DNA of 64,000 bases, from assembly GCF_900452395.1 (NCBI RefSeq), contig NZ_UGNV01000001.1, forward strand, positions 707,501 to 771,500, written 5' to 3'. Positions 11,511 to 21,674 of the stretch are shown here, in pieces. Origin of the DNA: Legionella beliardensis. GTDB lineage: Bacteria; Pseudomonadota; Gammaproteobacteria; Legionellales; Legionellaceae. The position numbers were made by a program, and so were the translations under genes. Numbering within the stretch: position 1 is the stretch's first letter; every line of letters starts with the position of its first letter. The notes below the pieces were generated by a model. It was not told where the DNA came from and made no database searches. It was given only the letters and a program-made list of their open reading frames with translations.

Positions 11511-11534
11511 AAATAGCCGCGATTGCGGCTATTT
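11511..11534 (+). terminator. Terminator after DUF1328 gene
   Basis: A perfect 10-bp stem (AAATAGCCGC / GCGGCTATTT) with loop GATT is followed by CATTTTTAA. It can serve the DUF1328 gene and, on the other strand, the convergent coiled-coil gene. Confidence 0.8.
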
Positions 11535-11539
11535 CATTT

Positions 11540-12835
11540 TTAATATAAGGGTTTAGATTCCAAAACAGGTTGTGTGGTTGATTTACTTTTTGATTTGGCA
11601 TAGAGCCCATGGACATGAATACCGTCTTCTGTTTTGTTTATTGCATTAGAAGCTGGATTTATCGAAGATTCAGATAGGACGGAAATTCGTTGGTTTTCTG
11701 CTAAAAAAGCAGCGCGTTGTTGACGGAGCGTTTCTAGCTCTTCTCGTGCTTGTTTTAATTTTAATTCTGTCATACCCATTTTCTCTAAACGCTCTACTTG
11801 AGTTTCTTGCCGGTCTAATAACTCATGGTAGCGATTATTACTTTGCTCAAGCTGCTCTTTCACTTCCCTAAGTTCTTTTTCCAATGATTGGACTCTGTCA
11901 TTGATAACTAAGAAACTTTGCTCACCACTATCAATAACCTCAGTGATTCTCTTTTGAAAAATTTCTCGATTTTTACCATCTTTGATAACGGTGCCAGATA
12001 AGGTTTTTACGGTACTTTGTAGCGCTGTGGCAACATTTTTAGCTTTTTTAACTTCGGCTTCTAAGGTGGTTTTAACTTCCACTAATTCGGTGACTTTTTC
12101 ATTAAGTTGCCGCCGGCTTTGTTCATAATCTTTTCTTACTTGAGTTAGCTCAATGGCATTTTTTTCTAATAACACCTCATTCTCTGAGGCAGATTGTTTA
12201 AGCCTTTCGGCTTCTTTTTCTAATTTTTCCTGCGTTTCTTTTAGTAATCTTTCAGTAGCGACAAACAATTCAATCTGATTGGTAAGTGATTCAATTTTCT
12301 CACTTAATACGGCAACATTATTCGCTAATTTTTGGTTTTCAGTTTTAAATTTTTGAATTTCTACAGATAAATCTTCACGTATTTTATCTAATGCAGAAAT
12401 GGTAATGGATAGTATATCAGCTAGGTAAAAGATTCCTTTTTTTAAATGCTCAGTGATATTTTTATTATAACTATGATGATCATCAAGGATAATACTGCCG
12501 GTTGCATAAACAACGACAGTTGCGCCGCTAAGAGCAAGTAAGACGCCTAAATGAGCAGCTACACCTGCAGCAAGGGTTGGAAATGATAGTACAACGCCTC
12601 CAATTATTTTTTGCCAGATGGGTAAATCTCCCCAATAATCAGATGCTTTAGTAAAAATACTTTTATCTTTAGAAAGGAGATCAATAATTGCACCCAGATT
12701 ATTTTTAATTTGCAAAAGATGTTCTTGGGTTAATGCTATTTTCTTAAGATTATCTTGTTCAAATTTATAAGACTCTATTATAACTGCGTCAGAGAGTTGT
12801 TCTTCACCAATAAGATCTTTTGCGTTAGATGACAT
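11540..12835 (-). CDS. Membrane-anchored long coiled-coil protein, possible Dot/Icm effector
   Basis: I do not recognise a family. The protein (431 residues from the ATG at 12835, with AAGGAG upstream) has a hydrophobic hairpin around residues 75-120 (GGVVLSFPTLAAGVAAHLG, then LLALSGATVVVYATGSII). A heptad-rich, Lys/Glu/Gln-rich coiled coil follows from about residue 145 to 385, ending in a polar tail rich in Ser and Lys. This layout recalls Legionella coiled-coil effectors and inclusion-type membrane proteins, but such shapes are not specific. The tail lacks an obvious glutamate-rich export signal. A longer start at 12883 lacks a good ribosome site. It faces the DUF1328 gene with a shared terminator. 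Confidence 0.7.
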   Translation of the reverse strand: MSSNAKDLIGEEQLSDAVIIESYKFEQDNLKKIALTQEHLLQIKNNLGAIIDLLSKDKSIFTKASDYWGDLPIWQKIIGGVVLSFPTLAAGVAAHLGVLLALSGATVVVYATGSIILDDHHSYNKNITEHLKKGIFYLADILSITISALDKIREDLSVEIQKFKTENQKLANNVAVLSEKIESLTNQIELFVATERLLKETQEKLEKEAERLKQSASENEVLLEKNAIELTQVRKDYEQSRRQLNEKVTELVEVKTTLEAEVKKAKNVATALQSTVKTLSGTVIKDGKNREIFQKRITEVIDSGEQSFLVINDRVQSLEKELREVKEQLEQSNNRYHELLDRQETQVERLEKMGMTELKLKQAREELETLRQQRAAFLAENQRISVLSESSINPASNAINKTEDGIHVHGLYAKSKSKSTTQPVLESKPLY

Positions 12836-13037
12836 GGCCACTCCTTGTTGCAATTTTTTCCTTTGAAACTTATTTATAAGCATAAAATGCTTTATTGTGC
12901 AAGAAGAAATTCATTTTACTGAATTTTAATCAGGTAAAAATTAAGCTTTAAATCTAATAATTAACGCAATTTGGTAGGGATTTAACCAGCTTTAATTGCA
13001 TAAGAACCATGACTTTAATAAGCCATGTGCCTTAATG

Positions 13038-13241
13038 TCAAAGGGCGTGAGGTTTTATCCAACCCATGCTAAATGCTAAGAAAAGAAAAAGAAATAACGC
13101 TAAAGATAAACCAATACGCCAAGTTAATGCCTTAACAGTGCGTTTTGTTTTGCCTTCATCGCGAACTAAGAAAATTAAACTACTTCCTAATGCAGCCAAA
13201 ATAACTAGCATTACAGTAATAATAAAAATTTTGGTGAACAT
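13038..13241 (-). CDS. Twin-transmembrane protein (DUF2909-like)
   Basis: The 67-residue protein has two membrane helices (IIITVMLVILAALGSSLIFLV and IGLSLALFLFLFLAFSMGWI) joined by a basic loop. This matches the small DUF2909 protein found next to surf1 in many proteobacterial cytochrome oxidase clusters. It is divergent from surf1 here. The structural oxidase genes coxB/A/C are not in the window. Its function is unknown; oxidase assembly is suggested by context only. GAGGAGTA lies upstream of the start on the minus strand. Confidence 0.75.
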   Translation of the reverse strand: MFTKIFIITVMLVILAALGSSLIFLVRDEGKTKRTVKALTWRIGLSLALFLFLFLAFSMGWIKPHAL

Positions 13242-13359
13242 TTGTTATACTCCTCGATTTTATTGTAACGCTTTATCTGTTAATTATCTACTTAAGTGAT
13301 CGTAAATACAGCAGATAGTTTACTAAATTGTTTTAGCATTTACTCAATTAGGAAAAAAG

Positions 13360-14079
13360 ATGGCCAGTTTAACGTGTTTTAATCGTAGTTTCACCCCTAA
13401 TTGGCTATTAGCATTAGTCGTTATTTTAATAAGCGCATTATTTATTTATTTAGGTATGTGGCAATTAAGGCGGGCAGAAGAAAAAAACCTGATGCTTGCG
13501 GCTTTCCAAAAACAAGCAACGCAACCACCATTGACATGGCAACCAGGTATTAAGCTTAAGCAATATCAACGCATTACAGTTAAAGGACATTACCTTACCC
13601 AAAATTTTTTATTAGATAATCAGCATCATCAGCATCAATTTGGTTATAATCTTTTAACGCCTTTGGTGCTTGCTGATGGCAAGGTCATATTGATTGATAG
13701 AGGATGGCTTCCAGGTGATTTAAATAGACGTAATCTACCGACCGTTTCTTTTCCAGAAGGGGAATTGCAATTAGCAGGGCAAGTTTATTATCCTTCCTCT
13801 AAAAATTGGGTTTTAGGGCAGAATTTGGAAGTAAAATCTGCAAATCTAGCCCTGGTAGAGCAAATAGATGTTTCACAGATTAGCCAATTTTTGCATAAAT
13901 TTGTTTATCCATTTATCATCCGCTTGGATAAATTAGAAGAAGGTGGCTATGTCCGTGAGTGGGCAATAGTTTCTATGCCGCCGGCGCGCCATAAAGCTTA
14001 CGCGCTGCAGTGGTTTACTATGGCGTTAGTAATTTGGTTAATTTTTATTGGATTGAGTGTAAAGAAAACGAATGAATAA
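13360..14079 (+). CDS. SURF1-family cytochrome oxidase assembly protein
   Basis: The 239-residue protein has the SURF1 plan: an N-terminal helix (LALVVILISALFIYLGMWQL), a periplasmic domain with DNQHHQHQFGYNLLTPL and ILIDRGWLPGDLNRR, and a C-terminal helix (HKAYALQWFTMALVIWLIFIG). SURF1 helps insert heme A into cytochrome c oxidase subunit I. It starts a co-directional operon that continues with heme A synthesis genes; its stop overlaps the next start by 8 bases. Confidence 0.93.
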   Translation: MASLTCFNRSFTPNWLLALVVILISALFIYLGMWQLRRAEEKNLMLAAFQKQATQPPLTWQPGIKLKQYQRITVKGHYLTQNFLLDNQHHQHQFGYNLLTPLVLADGKVILIDRGWLPGDLNRRNLPTVSFPEGELQLAGQVYYPSSKNWVLGQNLEVKSANLALVEQIDVSQISQFLHKFVYPFIIRLDKLEEGGYVREWAIVSMPPARHKAYALQWFTMALVIWLIFIGLSVKKTNE

Positions 14080-14620
14080 ATTAAGTAAGGGTAACTACAT
14101 TGTATTAGTCATATTGATTTTAATATTTATTTTTCCTGGCGTTGCGGCTTATGTATTCTACACTCATCCGCAATGGTTACCAGGGCAATCTCTTAATAAT
14201 AAAGGTAAGTTGCTAAATCCTCCCGAATTATTAGGTACAGCTCCTGGGCCCGCTAAATGGCGTTTAGTGTTGTGGAATCCTAATGATTGTAAGAAAAAAT
14301 GCTTAAAACAAATTGATAAATTAGCTCGTGTCCGACTGGCCTTAGGCAGGCGCTTATTAAATGTTGATGAGTTAATTGTCCTAACTAAGCAGAGCCAATT
14401 CCCAAGCCAACTTAATGATGAACTTCATGAGAAAAATATTCATTTACTTTTACTCTCTAAAGAAGAGCAAGCTCGACAAAAACTGCTTGATGAACGTATG
14501 CGAATTTTTATTGCTAATCCTAATAATTATTTAGTGTTAGCCTATGAAGCTAAAACGAAGCCTGAAGATATTTTTCATGATATCCAACAATTATTAACTA
14601 CCAGTGAAAAAGGTAAGTAA
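14072..14620 (+). CDS. Membrane-anchored thioredoxin-like protein of the oxidase operon
   Basis: The 182-residue protein has one N-terminal membrane helix and a soluble domain containing WRLVLWNPNDCKKKC, a CxxxC motif reminiscent of the copper-binding CxxxC of Sco proteins. Homologous small proteins sit between surf1 and ctaA in many gammaproteobacterial clusters and are usually annotated as hypothetical. The overlap with surf1 and the 1-base junction with ctaA (TAATG) indicate translational coupling. A role in copper or thiol handling for oxidase assembly is inferred. Confidence 0.72.
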   Translation: MNKLSKGNYIVLVILILIFIFPGVAAYVFYTHPQWLPGQSLNNKGKLLNPPELLGTAPGPAKWRLVLWNPNDCKKKCLKQIDKLARVRLALGRRLLNVDELIVLTKQSQFPSQLNDELHEKNIHLLLLSKEEQARQKLLDERMRIFIANPNNYLVLAYEAKTKPEDIFHDIQQLLTTSEKGK

Positions 14621-15639
14621 TGTTTAAAGAAATAACAAAATTGCAGCGCTATGCCGTAACGTTAGCAGCAATACTTGCGTTAATTGTAGTGATGTTAGGC
14701 GCTTTTACACGGTTAACCAATGCGGGTTTGGGCTGTCCTGATTGGCCTGGGTGTTATGGGCATTTAGTTTTACCAAGTAATGAAAAGGCGTTAACTGCGG
14801 CCCAATTACAATACCCACAAAATCCTATTGAAGCAAGTAAAGCCTGGACTGAAATGGCGCATCGTTATGCGGCTGGTCTATTGGCTTTATTAATTTTTTC
14901 AATTGGATTTTATAACCTAAAGCTTTGGTATGATAATAACGCCGAGACTAAGGCTCTGCCTATAGTACTTATGTTACTTGTCTTATTTCAAGCGGCCTTG
15001 GGCATGTGGACGGTTACCTTAAAATTATTACCTATCGTTGTGATGGCTCATTTATTAGGAGGAATGGTAATTTTCTCATTGCTGTTATGCTTGAGAATGC
15101 AATTAACTCAGGTCAAAGCGCCTGTTAAGCGTTTCCCTAAGTGGCAATTTTGGGTTGGTTTGGGTGTGGTTTTAGTGTTTTGTCAGATTGCTTTAGGGGG
15201 CTGGGTAAGCGCTAATTATGCCGGTATCGCTTGTATAGGCTTTCCGCAGTGCAATGGTTCGTGGCTGCCGCCATTACATTTAAGCGAGGGTTTTTATTTA
15301 TTCTCACCAGTTGGTGCTAATTATCAAGGCGGTTTGTTAGAAAATGAGATAAGGGTTACTATTCAATTTATTCATCGCTTAGGTGCATTGATTGTTACCC
15401 TGTACATGCTTTCTTTGGCGACTTTTTTATTGTTAAAAATTAGAGATAAAGCAATACGCATTACTGCTACGTTGGTTATATTATTGGTTTTTGTCCAAGT
15501 TACCTTAGGTATATTAAACGTCATTTACTTACTACCACTTAGTATTGCTGTTGCACATAACGGCATTGCTGCATTACTATTAGCAACTTCCTTATCGTTG
15601 CTTTATTTTACTCAAAGGAGAGTAAGTGATGTCTCCTAA
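14620..15639 (+). CDS. ctaA: Heme A synthase (COX15/CtaA)
   Basis: The 339-residue, eight-helix membrane protein oxidises the heme O methyl group to give heme A. Conserved histidines in helices are present ([36 protein letters not shown]). The [14 protein letters not shown] and [12 protein letters not shown] cysteine loops are also kept. It overlaps ctaB by 14 bases, as expected for an enzyme that takes the CtaB product. Confidence 0.95.
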   Translation: MFKEITKLQRYAVTLAAILALIVVMLGAFTRLTNAGLGCPDWPGCYGHLVLPSNEKALTAAQLQYPQNPIEASKAWTEMAHRYAAGLLALLIFSIGFYNLKLWYDNNAETKALPIVLMLLVLFQAALGMWTVTLKLLPIVVMAHLLGGMVIFSLLLCLRMQLTQVKAPVKRFPKWQFWVGLGVVLVFCQIALGGWVSANYAGIACIGFPQCNGSWLPPLHLSEGFYLFSPVGANYQGGLLENEIRVTIQFIHRLGALIVTLYMLSLATFLLLKIRDKAIRITATLVILLVFVQVTLGILNVIYLLPLSIAVAHNGIAALLLATSLSLLYFTQRRVSDVS

Positions 15640-16516
15640 TGGGTCAACTGTATTGTCTATTGTATGGCGTGACTATTTAGAATTATGTAAACCACGCGTT
15701 GTTGCTTTGATGCTACTGACTGTTGTAGTAGGAATGTATTTGGCTGCTCCTGGCTGGGTGCCTATGCCGACTTTACTTGCAACGTTAGTCGGGATTGGTT
15801 GTTGTGCAGGCAGTGCTGCTGCAATTAATCATTTAGTAGATAAACGCATTGATGCGCTCATGCAGCGCACTAATAAAAGGCCAGTAGCCCAAGGGAGGGT
15901 TTCTGTTAAGCAAGCCTGCTATTTTGCATTCCTGCTAGGCGTTATTGGTTTAGGTATTTTAATCGCTTTCGTCAATAAGCTAACAGCGGTCATGACATTT
16001 ATTACCCTCATTGGCTATGCAGGTATTTACACAGGTTATCTTAAGCGTGCCACGCCACAAAATATTGTTATTGGAGGTTTAGCGGGTGCCGCTCCCCCCT
16101 TGCTGGGATGGATAGCTATTACCAATCAGCTAGACCCTGAAGCGCTATTATTGGTTTTAATTATATTTACCTGGACTCCGCCCCATTTTTGGGCATTGGC
16201 AATTTATCGGCTTGAAGAATATAGGCATGCAGCTATTCCTATGCTACCTGTTACGCACGGGGTAAGATTTACTAAGTTAAATATATTACTGTATACGATT
16301 CTACTCTTAACCGTCAGTGTATTGCCATTTATCATTGGTATGAGCGGTAAATTATATTTAATTGGAGCACTTTTATTGGGAGGGCGCTTTTTATATTGGG
16401 CTATTCGCCTTTATTTGCAGGAAAAACCTAGTATAGCTATGGGTACTTTTCGATTTTCTATCATCTACCTAATGATGTTATTTATTTTCTTATTATTTGA
16501 TCACTATACCGTTTAA
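15626..16516 (+). CDS. ctaB: Protoheme IX farnesyltransferase (heme O synthase)
   Basis: The protein is about 296 residues (ATG at 15626 or 15629) and belongs to the UbiA prenyltransferase superfamily. It adds a farnesyl group to heme B. The Asp-rich motif [15 protein letters not shown] and the second conserved region [13 protein letters not shown] are present, along with multiple membrane helices. AAAGGAG precedes the start inside ctaA. It acts immediately before CtaA in heme A synthesis. Confidence 0.95.
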   Translation: MMSPNGSTVLSIVWRDYLELCKPRVVALMLLTVVVGMYLAAPGWVPMPTLLATLVGIGCCAGSAAAINHLVDKRIDALMQRTNKRPVAQGRVSVKQACYFAFLLGVIGLGILIAFVNKLTAVMTFITLIGYAGIYTGYLKRATPQNIVIGGLAGAAPPLLGWIAITNQLDPEALLLVLIIFTWTPPHFWALAIYRLEEYRHAAIPMLPVTHGVRFTKLNILLYTILLLTVSVLPFIIGMSGKLYLIGALLLGGRFLYWAIRLYLQEKPSIAMGTFRFSIIYLMMLFIFLLFDHYTV

Positions 16517-16574
16517 ATTTCTGAGGGTATATCCTGACTGAATTAGATGCTAAGCATAGAGGAGCATAACGTTA

Positions 16575-17210
16575 ATGAAAAAAACTAAAGTAGTTGTATT
16601 GGGTGGTATATTTGCTTTTGTCGCTTTAATAGCTGGCATGGCTTTATCACAATATACTCAGGCTGAGAAAAAAATAGATCCTAGCCAATTTCATGGGACT
16701 TTATTACAAAAGCCGCGGGGGGTTGAACAATTCAACTTGGTTGGCGTGGATAATCAGCCTTTTAACAACAAGAGCTTACAAGGTAAATGGACCATGGTGT
16801 TCTTTGGGTTTACAAATTGTGGTTACTTATGCCCAACAACAATGAGTGAATTGGCAAAAATGTACCATATACTTGAGCATGAGGGCGTTAAACCGTTGCC
16901 GCAGGTAGTGATGATTTCTATTGATCCAAACAGAGACTCATTAGATACATTAAAAAATTATGTCTCTACATTCGATTCTCACTTTTATGGAGCTCGTGGG
17001 GATGAGGATAAAGTAAAGAAAATGACGCGTGAAATGGGTATAGCGTATAGTAAAGTAATCCTACCTAACGCTAAAGATAATAAAAATTATGATATGCAGC
17101 ATAGCGGGGCAGTCATGTTATTTAATCCCAAAGGTGAATTACGTGCGTTTTTTACAACACCACATCAAGCTAATTTGCTTGCTAAGGATTATCAACTTTT
17201 AGTGGGCTAA
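16575..17210 (+). CDS. SCO1/SenC copper chaperone
   Basis: The 211-residue protein has an N-terminal membrane anchor (VVLGGIFAFVALIAGMALS) and a thioredoxin-fold SCO domain. The copper ligands are intact: NCGYLCPTTM gives CxxxC, and the distal His is in YDMQHSGAVMLFN. Sco proteins deliver copper to the CuA site of cytochrome oxidase. AGAGGAG lies upstream of the ATG. It closes the oxidase assembly operon and is followed by a strong hairpin. Confidence 0.93.
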   Translation: MKKTKVVVLGGIFAFVALIAGMALSQYTQAEKKIDPSQFHGTLLQKPRGVEQFNLVGVDNQPFNNKSLQGKWTMVFFGFTNCGYLCPTTMSELAKMYHILEHEGVKPLPQVVMISIDPNRDSLDTLKNYVSTFDSHFYGARGDEDKVKKMTREMGIAYSKVILPNAKDNKNYDMQHSGAVMLFNPKGELRAFFTTPHQANLLAKDYQLLVG

Positions 17211-17244
17211 ACAACTTTAGCTAATTAGCTTACATCAATGGAAG

Positions 17245-17281
17245 AATTATATCCTTTTTTAGTTAATAAAAGGATATAATT
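17245..17281 (+). terminator. Hairpin after sco, probable terminator
   Basis: A perfect 14-bp AT-rich stem (17245-17258 with 17268-17281) has a 9-base loop and lies 35 bases after the sco stop. The left arm contains TTTTTT. It lacks a long U-run after the stem, so termination efficiency is uncertain. Confidence 0.5.
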
Positions 17282-17504
17282 TGGCTTTACTGATCAAGAC
17301 ATAATACTTTCTTTGCTTACTTTAACTTGGCTAACATCTTCTTAAACAACATTTATAGAAGTGAGCCAAGCTATACTTAGCTTATAAATGGATGTTAACA
17401 AATCTTTTGATTTGATCACTATTAATTGGTGAAAGTTGAGCACTGAAAAGCAGGAATGAATTTGTGGTCGTGCCCGCAATAAAATTATTTAGGAACCAAT
17501 TGTT

Positions 17505-18413
17505 ATGAGAATTGCGATTTTAGCCACTAATCCTAATTTATATTCACACCAACGGTTAAAACAAGCAGGAGAGGAGGCTGGGCATGAAGTTAGTATTATT
17601 AACCCGCTTTATTGCTATATGAATGTTGCTTCATCTTGCCCTAAAGTACATTATCGGGGCGGTGAGCCTTTACCCCAATATGATGCAGTCATTCCGCGTA
17701 TCGGTGCTTCTATCACCTACTATGGCACAGCTGTACTTAGGCATATGGAAACCATGGGTATGTATGCTTTAAACGAGTCAATTGCTATTTCTAGATCAAG
17801 GGATAAATTTCGTGCTTTGCAATTATTAGCACGAAAAGGGCTGCCTATGCCCCTTACAAGCTTTGCTCAGTCGCCTGACGATACTGAAGATTTAATCAGG
17901 ATGGTCGGCGGTGCACCACTGGTCATTAAATTATTAGAAGGAACACAAGGAAAAGGCGTGATTTTGGCTGATAGTCATCAAGCTGCCGTGAGTATTATTA
18001 ATGCCTTCAAAGAGATGTCTGCTAATATTTTAGTGCAGGAATTTATTGAAGAATCTAGAGGCACCGACATCAGGTGTTTTGTTATAGGCGATAAAGTCAT
18101 TGCTTCTGTTAAGCGTCAAGCAAAAGAAGGAGAGTTTAGAGCGAATGTTCATCAAGGAGGAAAAGCAATTAAAGTAGCCTTAACACCTCCAGAACGTGCT
18201 ATTGCTGTGGGCGCTGCCAAAACCATGGGCTTAAAAGTGGCAGGTGTGGATTTAATTCGTTCAAGGCATGGGCCCCTGATTCTTGAAATCAACTCATCGC
18301 CAGGGCTTGAAGGCATAGAAAAGGCTACAAATGTTAATATTGCCGGTAAAATTATCCAATATATTGAAAAGCATGCTAAACCAAAGAGCTCTAAACAAAG
18401 ATTTCAAGGGTAG
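17505..18413 (+). CDS. rimK: RimK-family ATP-grasp ligase
   Basis: The 302-residue protein matches RimK (ribosomal protein S6 modification enzyme, an L-glutamate ligase). The start [19 protein letters not shown], the substrate segment [19 protein letters not shown] and the ATP-grasp end [19 protein letters not shown] are all characteristic. It stands alone, with its stop 10 bases from the convergent HTH gene. Whether the substrate is ribosomal S6 or another peptide cannot be judged. Confidence 0.92.
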   Translation: MRIAILATNPNLYSHQRLKQAGEEAGHEVSIINPLYCYMNVASSCPKVHYRGGEPLPQYDAVIPRIGASITYYGTAVLRHMETMGMYALNESIAISRSRDKFRALQLLARKGLPMPLTSFAQSPDDTEDLIRMVGGAPLVIKLLEGTQGKGVILADSHQAAVSIINAFKEMSANILVQEFIEESRGTDIRCFVIGDKVIASVKRQAKEGEFRANVHQGGKAIKVALTPPERAIAVGAAKTMGLKVAGVDLIRSRHGPLILEINSSPGLEGIEKATNVNIAGKIIQYIEKHAKPKSSKQRFQG

Positions 18414-18423
18414 GTTAGAAAGA

Positions 18424-18663
18424 TTATGATTTTTTTTGCTCACTTTTCCCGAGTAACCAATCTGCACTTACTTCTAGCTCATCGGCTAAGATAGCTAATA
18501 AATTAGAATCTGGGATAGCTGCGCCATTTAAAAAAGCTTCAGCTTTAAATTTAGGCACCTTTAATAATTTGGCAAAGACTTCAACTCGCTCATTATTTAA
18601 TAAAGGAACGCCTATATTATCTAATTCTTTATTAAGCCTATCAGCAAATTGCTTGTTAGCCAT
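18424..18663 (-). CDS. Small XRE-type helix-turn-helix protein
   Basis: The 79-residue protein resembles a single Cro/C1-type HTH domain: AKLLKVPKFKAEAFLNG and a closing LAILADELEVSADWLLGK, the usual end of XRE domains. There is no ligand or dimerisation domain. It is likely a transcriptional regulator of unknown targets. It is convergent with rimK. Confidence 0.75.
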   Translation of the reverse strand: MANKQFADRLNKELDNIGVPLLNNERVEVFAKLLKVPKFKAEAFLNGAAIPDSNLLAILADELEVSADWLLGKSEQKKS

Positions 18664-18945
18664 ATTTGCTCCAAATATTTTTGTTATTAATTTCTATAGC
18701 ATAAAAAAAGGGTTTTGCAATAATTTCAGGTCTCGACTATAAGCTTATAATAATGAATAGGAAAAAAGGACATAGTCTATTAAGCATGTTTTCAGGCATA
18801 TAATTAACGTAAGTTCACTATAAAAGTGATGATATAATTTGCGTCTTGCTAGCAGAAAATGTGCAGTATTTAGATAGAATTAAGATTAAAGGCCAATTAA
18901 TATAAGATTGTTTTTAATTGTGATGCTAATTAAATGGAGTAACTT

Positions 18946-19863
18946 GTGGAATCGTTAATTACCCTTATTTTACTGGCAATATTTGCTATAGCATTTGTAT
19001 TAGCAGGTGTTAAAGTGGTGCCGCAGTCTGAAGAATGGACTGTTGAGCGCTTTGGCCGTTATACACACACCTTGCACCCAGGCCTTGGATTGATTATTCC
19101 TTTTATTGATCGCGTGACTTATAAAGTGAATATGCGCGAGCGCGTTTTAGATATTCCACCACAAGAAGTCATTTCTTCTGATAATGCAATGGTTACCATT
19201 GATGCTGTTTGTTTCTTCCAAATTATTGATACAGCAAAGTCTGCTTATCAGGTTGATGATTTGGAGCATGCTATTCGCAACTTAACAATGACTAATATTC
19301 GTACTGTTTTAGGTTCGTTGGAATTAGATTCTATGTTAAGCCAACGTGATGAAATTAACAGCCGCTTAATGCATATTGTCGATTTAGCCACTAATCCTTG
19401 GGGCGTAAAAGTTACTCGTATTGAAATTCGTGATATTAGGCCGCCCCAGGATTTAGTAGATGCGATGGCTAATCAAATGAAAGCAGAACGGGACAAGAGA
19501 GCCGCTATTTTAGCAGCTGAAGGTCATCGTCAAGCTGAGATTTTAAGAGCTGAGGGCGATAAACAAGGACAAATCTTGCGCGCTGAGGCAGCCAGGCAAG
19601 AAGCATTTTTAGAAGCTGAAGCACGTGAGAGAACCGCACAAGCTGATGCTAATGCAACACGCATGGTTTCTGAGGCAATTGCAAAGGGCGATATGAATGC
19701 TATTAATTATTTTATTGCTGAGAAATATGTCGAAGCGTTAAAAGGGATTGGTATGGCGCAAAATAGTAAAATGGTATTAATGCCTATTGAAGCCTCAAGT
19801 ATCATTGGTTCATTAGCCGGCATGACCGAGCTTTTTAAGAATGTAAACTCCTCTAAGGAATAG
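18946..19863 (+). CDS. SPFH/stomatin-family membrane protein (QmcA/YbbK-like)
   Basis: The 305-residue protein starts at GTG with TGGAG upstream. It has an N-terminal membrane segment, a band-7 domain ([23 protein letters not shown], then [17 protein letters not shown]) and an Ala/Glu-rich coiled coil ([20 protein letters not shown]). SPFH proteins form large ring oligomers in membrane microdomains and modulate proteases. The NfeD partner follows 6 bases later, which is the common pairing. Confidence 0.92.
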   Translation: MESLITLILLAIFAIAFVLAGVKVVPQSEEWTVERFGRYTHTLHPGLGLIIPFIDRVTYKVNMRERVLDIPPQEVISSDNAMVTIDAVCFFQIIDTAKSAYQVDDLEHAIRNLTMTNIRTVLGSLELDSMLSQRDEINSRLMHIVDLATNPWGVKVTRIEIRDIRPPQDLVDAMANQMKAERDKRAAILAAEGHRQAEILRAEGDKQGQILRAEAARQEAFLEAEARERTAQADANATRMVSEAIAKGDMNAINYFIAEKYVEALKGIGMAQNSKMVLMPIEASSIIGSLAGMTELFKNVNSSKE

Positions 19864-19869
19864 GAATGT

Positions 19870-20319
19870 ATGTGGAATCTATTATATTGGCATTGGTTGG
19901 CTTTAGCGCTCATTCTAATCATTGCTGAAACATTAGGAGCTGCTGGGTTTCTAGTAGCTTTAGGTATGGCAGCGGCAGCGACTGGGATAATAACCTGGGT
20001 TTTTAGTATAGGTTGGCAGTGGCAACTTATTTATTTTTCTTTATTATGTATTGTATTCGCTATTGCTTGGTGGCTTGTTTTAAAAAAACGAACTGCTAAA
20101 GATCCGTCGTTCATGAATAAGCCTTTTCATAGCATGCTAGATCAAACGGTTACCTTAGTTGAACCGATTAAAGACGGCAGAGGCGTTGTTCGTATTAATG
20201 ATGCGCCTTGGTTTGTTAAAGGCCCTGAGCTACCAGCCGGTACCAAGGTTAAAATTGTAGCCATTGAAGGTACTATTATGATAGTTGAGCCACTTATTGC
20301 AAATGGCAAATGTCCATAA
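19870..20319 (+). CDS. NfeD-family membrane protein
   Basis: The 149-residue protein has three membrane helices followed by an OB-fold C-terminal domain (LDQTVTLVEPIKDGRGVVRI, PELPAGTKVKIVAIEGTIMIVEP), typical of short NfeD proteins. It pairs with the preceding SPFH protein and likely forms a complex with it. Its last 26 bases overlap the end of the convergent hemH gene. Confidence 0.9.
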   Translation: MWNLLYWHWLALALILIIAETLGAAGFLVALGMAAAATGIITWVFSIGWQWQLIYFSLLCIVFAIAWWLVLKKRTAKDPSFMNKPFHSMLDQTVTLVEPIKDGRGVVRINDAPWFVKGPELPAGTKVKIVAIEGTIMIVEPLIANGKCP

Positions 20320-21280
20320 TCGCTTCGGCCCACTGCTCAGAATCATTAAGACAGGGAATTAAAGTAAATACTTCTCCTCCTGCGGCAAGCCACTGTTCAC
20401 GTGCCCTTATGCCTATTTCTTCAAGTGTTTCTAAACAGTCTGCTACAAATGAAGGACAAACAACCGCAAGGCGCTTTACTCCTTGGCTGCGAAGTTCAGA
20501 TAAAACGTAATCAGTATAAGGTTTAATCCAAGGTGTTTTTCCTAAACGAGATTGAAAGGCCATACTAAATTTATCAGCAGGTAAAGAAAGCGCTTGTACT
20601 AATTCTTGGGTGGTTTGTTGACACTGTGCCTTATAGCAGACAGGGTTAGCTAATTTGGCTGGGGGGCAGGTTTTACAAATAGATTGACAGCCGATGGCTG
20701 TTAAATGTCGTTCAGGAATACCATGATAGCTAAATAATATATAATCATGGTTATTAATATGAGGCTTAATGAGGGCTGCTTGGGCAGTAATGAAACTAGG
20801 ATGACAATAAAAATCGCTAATAACTTGCAGGGATGGATGAGTAGGATTCTTTGCTAAAAGCTTAAGCGTTTTTTCCAAAGCTGCCCCTGTCGCCGCCGAA
20901 GAGTATTGTGGGTAAAGGGGTAATATAGTGAGATGGGTACATTGTTGCAGTTCTTCTAATGCTTCATTGATTGAAGGCTTGCCATACTGCATGGCCAAAG
21001 CTACCTGAGTATAGTTTAATTTGGTTTTTAACTTAGCCATCAGTCGTTGATGATTAATTAATAAAGGTGAGCCTTCTTCTGTCCAAATGGCTTGGTAAGC
21101 GTGCGCAGACTGTTTTGGTCTGAAAGGAAGAATGAACAGGTAGAGTAGAAGATATCTTAGCGGGGCGCTTAAGTTGATTACACGCTTGTCAGCCAGAAAT
21201 TCTCGTAAATAGCGGCGCACATCAGTTGTATTAGGCGAGTTAGGCGTACCTAAATTAATTAACAGTAAACCATTTTTCAT
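20294..21280 (-). CDS. hemH: Ferrochelatase
   Basis: The 328-residue enzyme inserts ferrous iron into protoporphyrin IX to make heme. Motifs include GLLLINLGTPNSP at the start, the catalytic histidine in FSYHGIPERH, and the conserved glutamate region ETLEEIGIRAREQW. Cysteine-rich CQSICKTCPP may be a metal site. Length is normal. Its 3' end overlaps the NfeD gene by 26 bases in convergent orientation. Confidence 0.95.
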   Translation of the reverse strand: MKNGLLLINLGTPNSPNTTDVRRYLREFLADKRVINLSAPLRYLLLYLFILPFRPKQSAHAYQAIWTEEGSPLLINHQRLMAKLKTKLNYTQVALAMQYGKPSINEALEELQQCTHLTILPLYPQYSSAATGAALEKTLKLLAKNPTHPSLQVISDFYCHPSFITAQAALIKPHINNHDYILFSYHGIPERHLTAIGCQSICKTCPPAKLANPVCYKAQCQQTTQELVQALSLPADKFSMAFQSRLGKTPWIKPYTDYVLSELRSQGVKRLAVVCPSFVADCLETLEEIGIRAREQWLAAGGEVFTLIPCLNDSEQWAEAIMDICHLQ

Positions 21281-21443
21281 CTAAATAACTTAAAAATAAA
21301 ATAATGGGTATAATAATACATTAGAGTAATTTTTGCAGGAATTTATAAGAAATTAAGGTGAAGTTACTGTCAGTAAGGGACCTATAGGCGCATTTTAAAT
21401 GTTAGCAAATTTATTAGCCTGACATTTAAGAGACAGCTGAGCC

Positions 21444-21674
21444 TTAAACAGGCTCTTGCTCTCTTTCTTCGGCGGTGACAACTACATTTGCCGCATGCAA
21501 TCCGCGTTCACCTTTCACTAAATCATAACTTACAATTTGGCCTGGGTTTAGCGTTTTATAGCCAGTACCATGAATAGCAGAAAAATGAACAAAAATGTCT
21601 TCACCACCACCCTCAGGTATAATAAATCCCCACCCTTTGGCATTGTTAAACCATTTGACTTCGCCTGTAGCCAT
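21444..21674 (-). CDS. Cold-shock domain protein
   Basis: The 76-residue CspA-like protein has an RNA-binding CSD fold with RNP1 (NAKGWGFI) and RNP2 (DIFVHFSAI) intact. The tail [20 protein letters not shown] is longer and more acidic than CspA. It probably acts as an RNA chaperone. An ATG with AAAAGGAGGATTC upstream is clear. About 250 bases of AT-rich sequence upstream (21675-21931) could hold a long leader, as in cold-induced csp genes, but no specific motif was identified. Confidence 0.93.
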   Translation of the reverse strand: MATGEVKWFNNAKGWGFIIPEGGGEDIFVHFSAIHGTGYKTLNPGQIVSYDLVKGERGLHAANVVVTAEEREQEPV

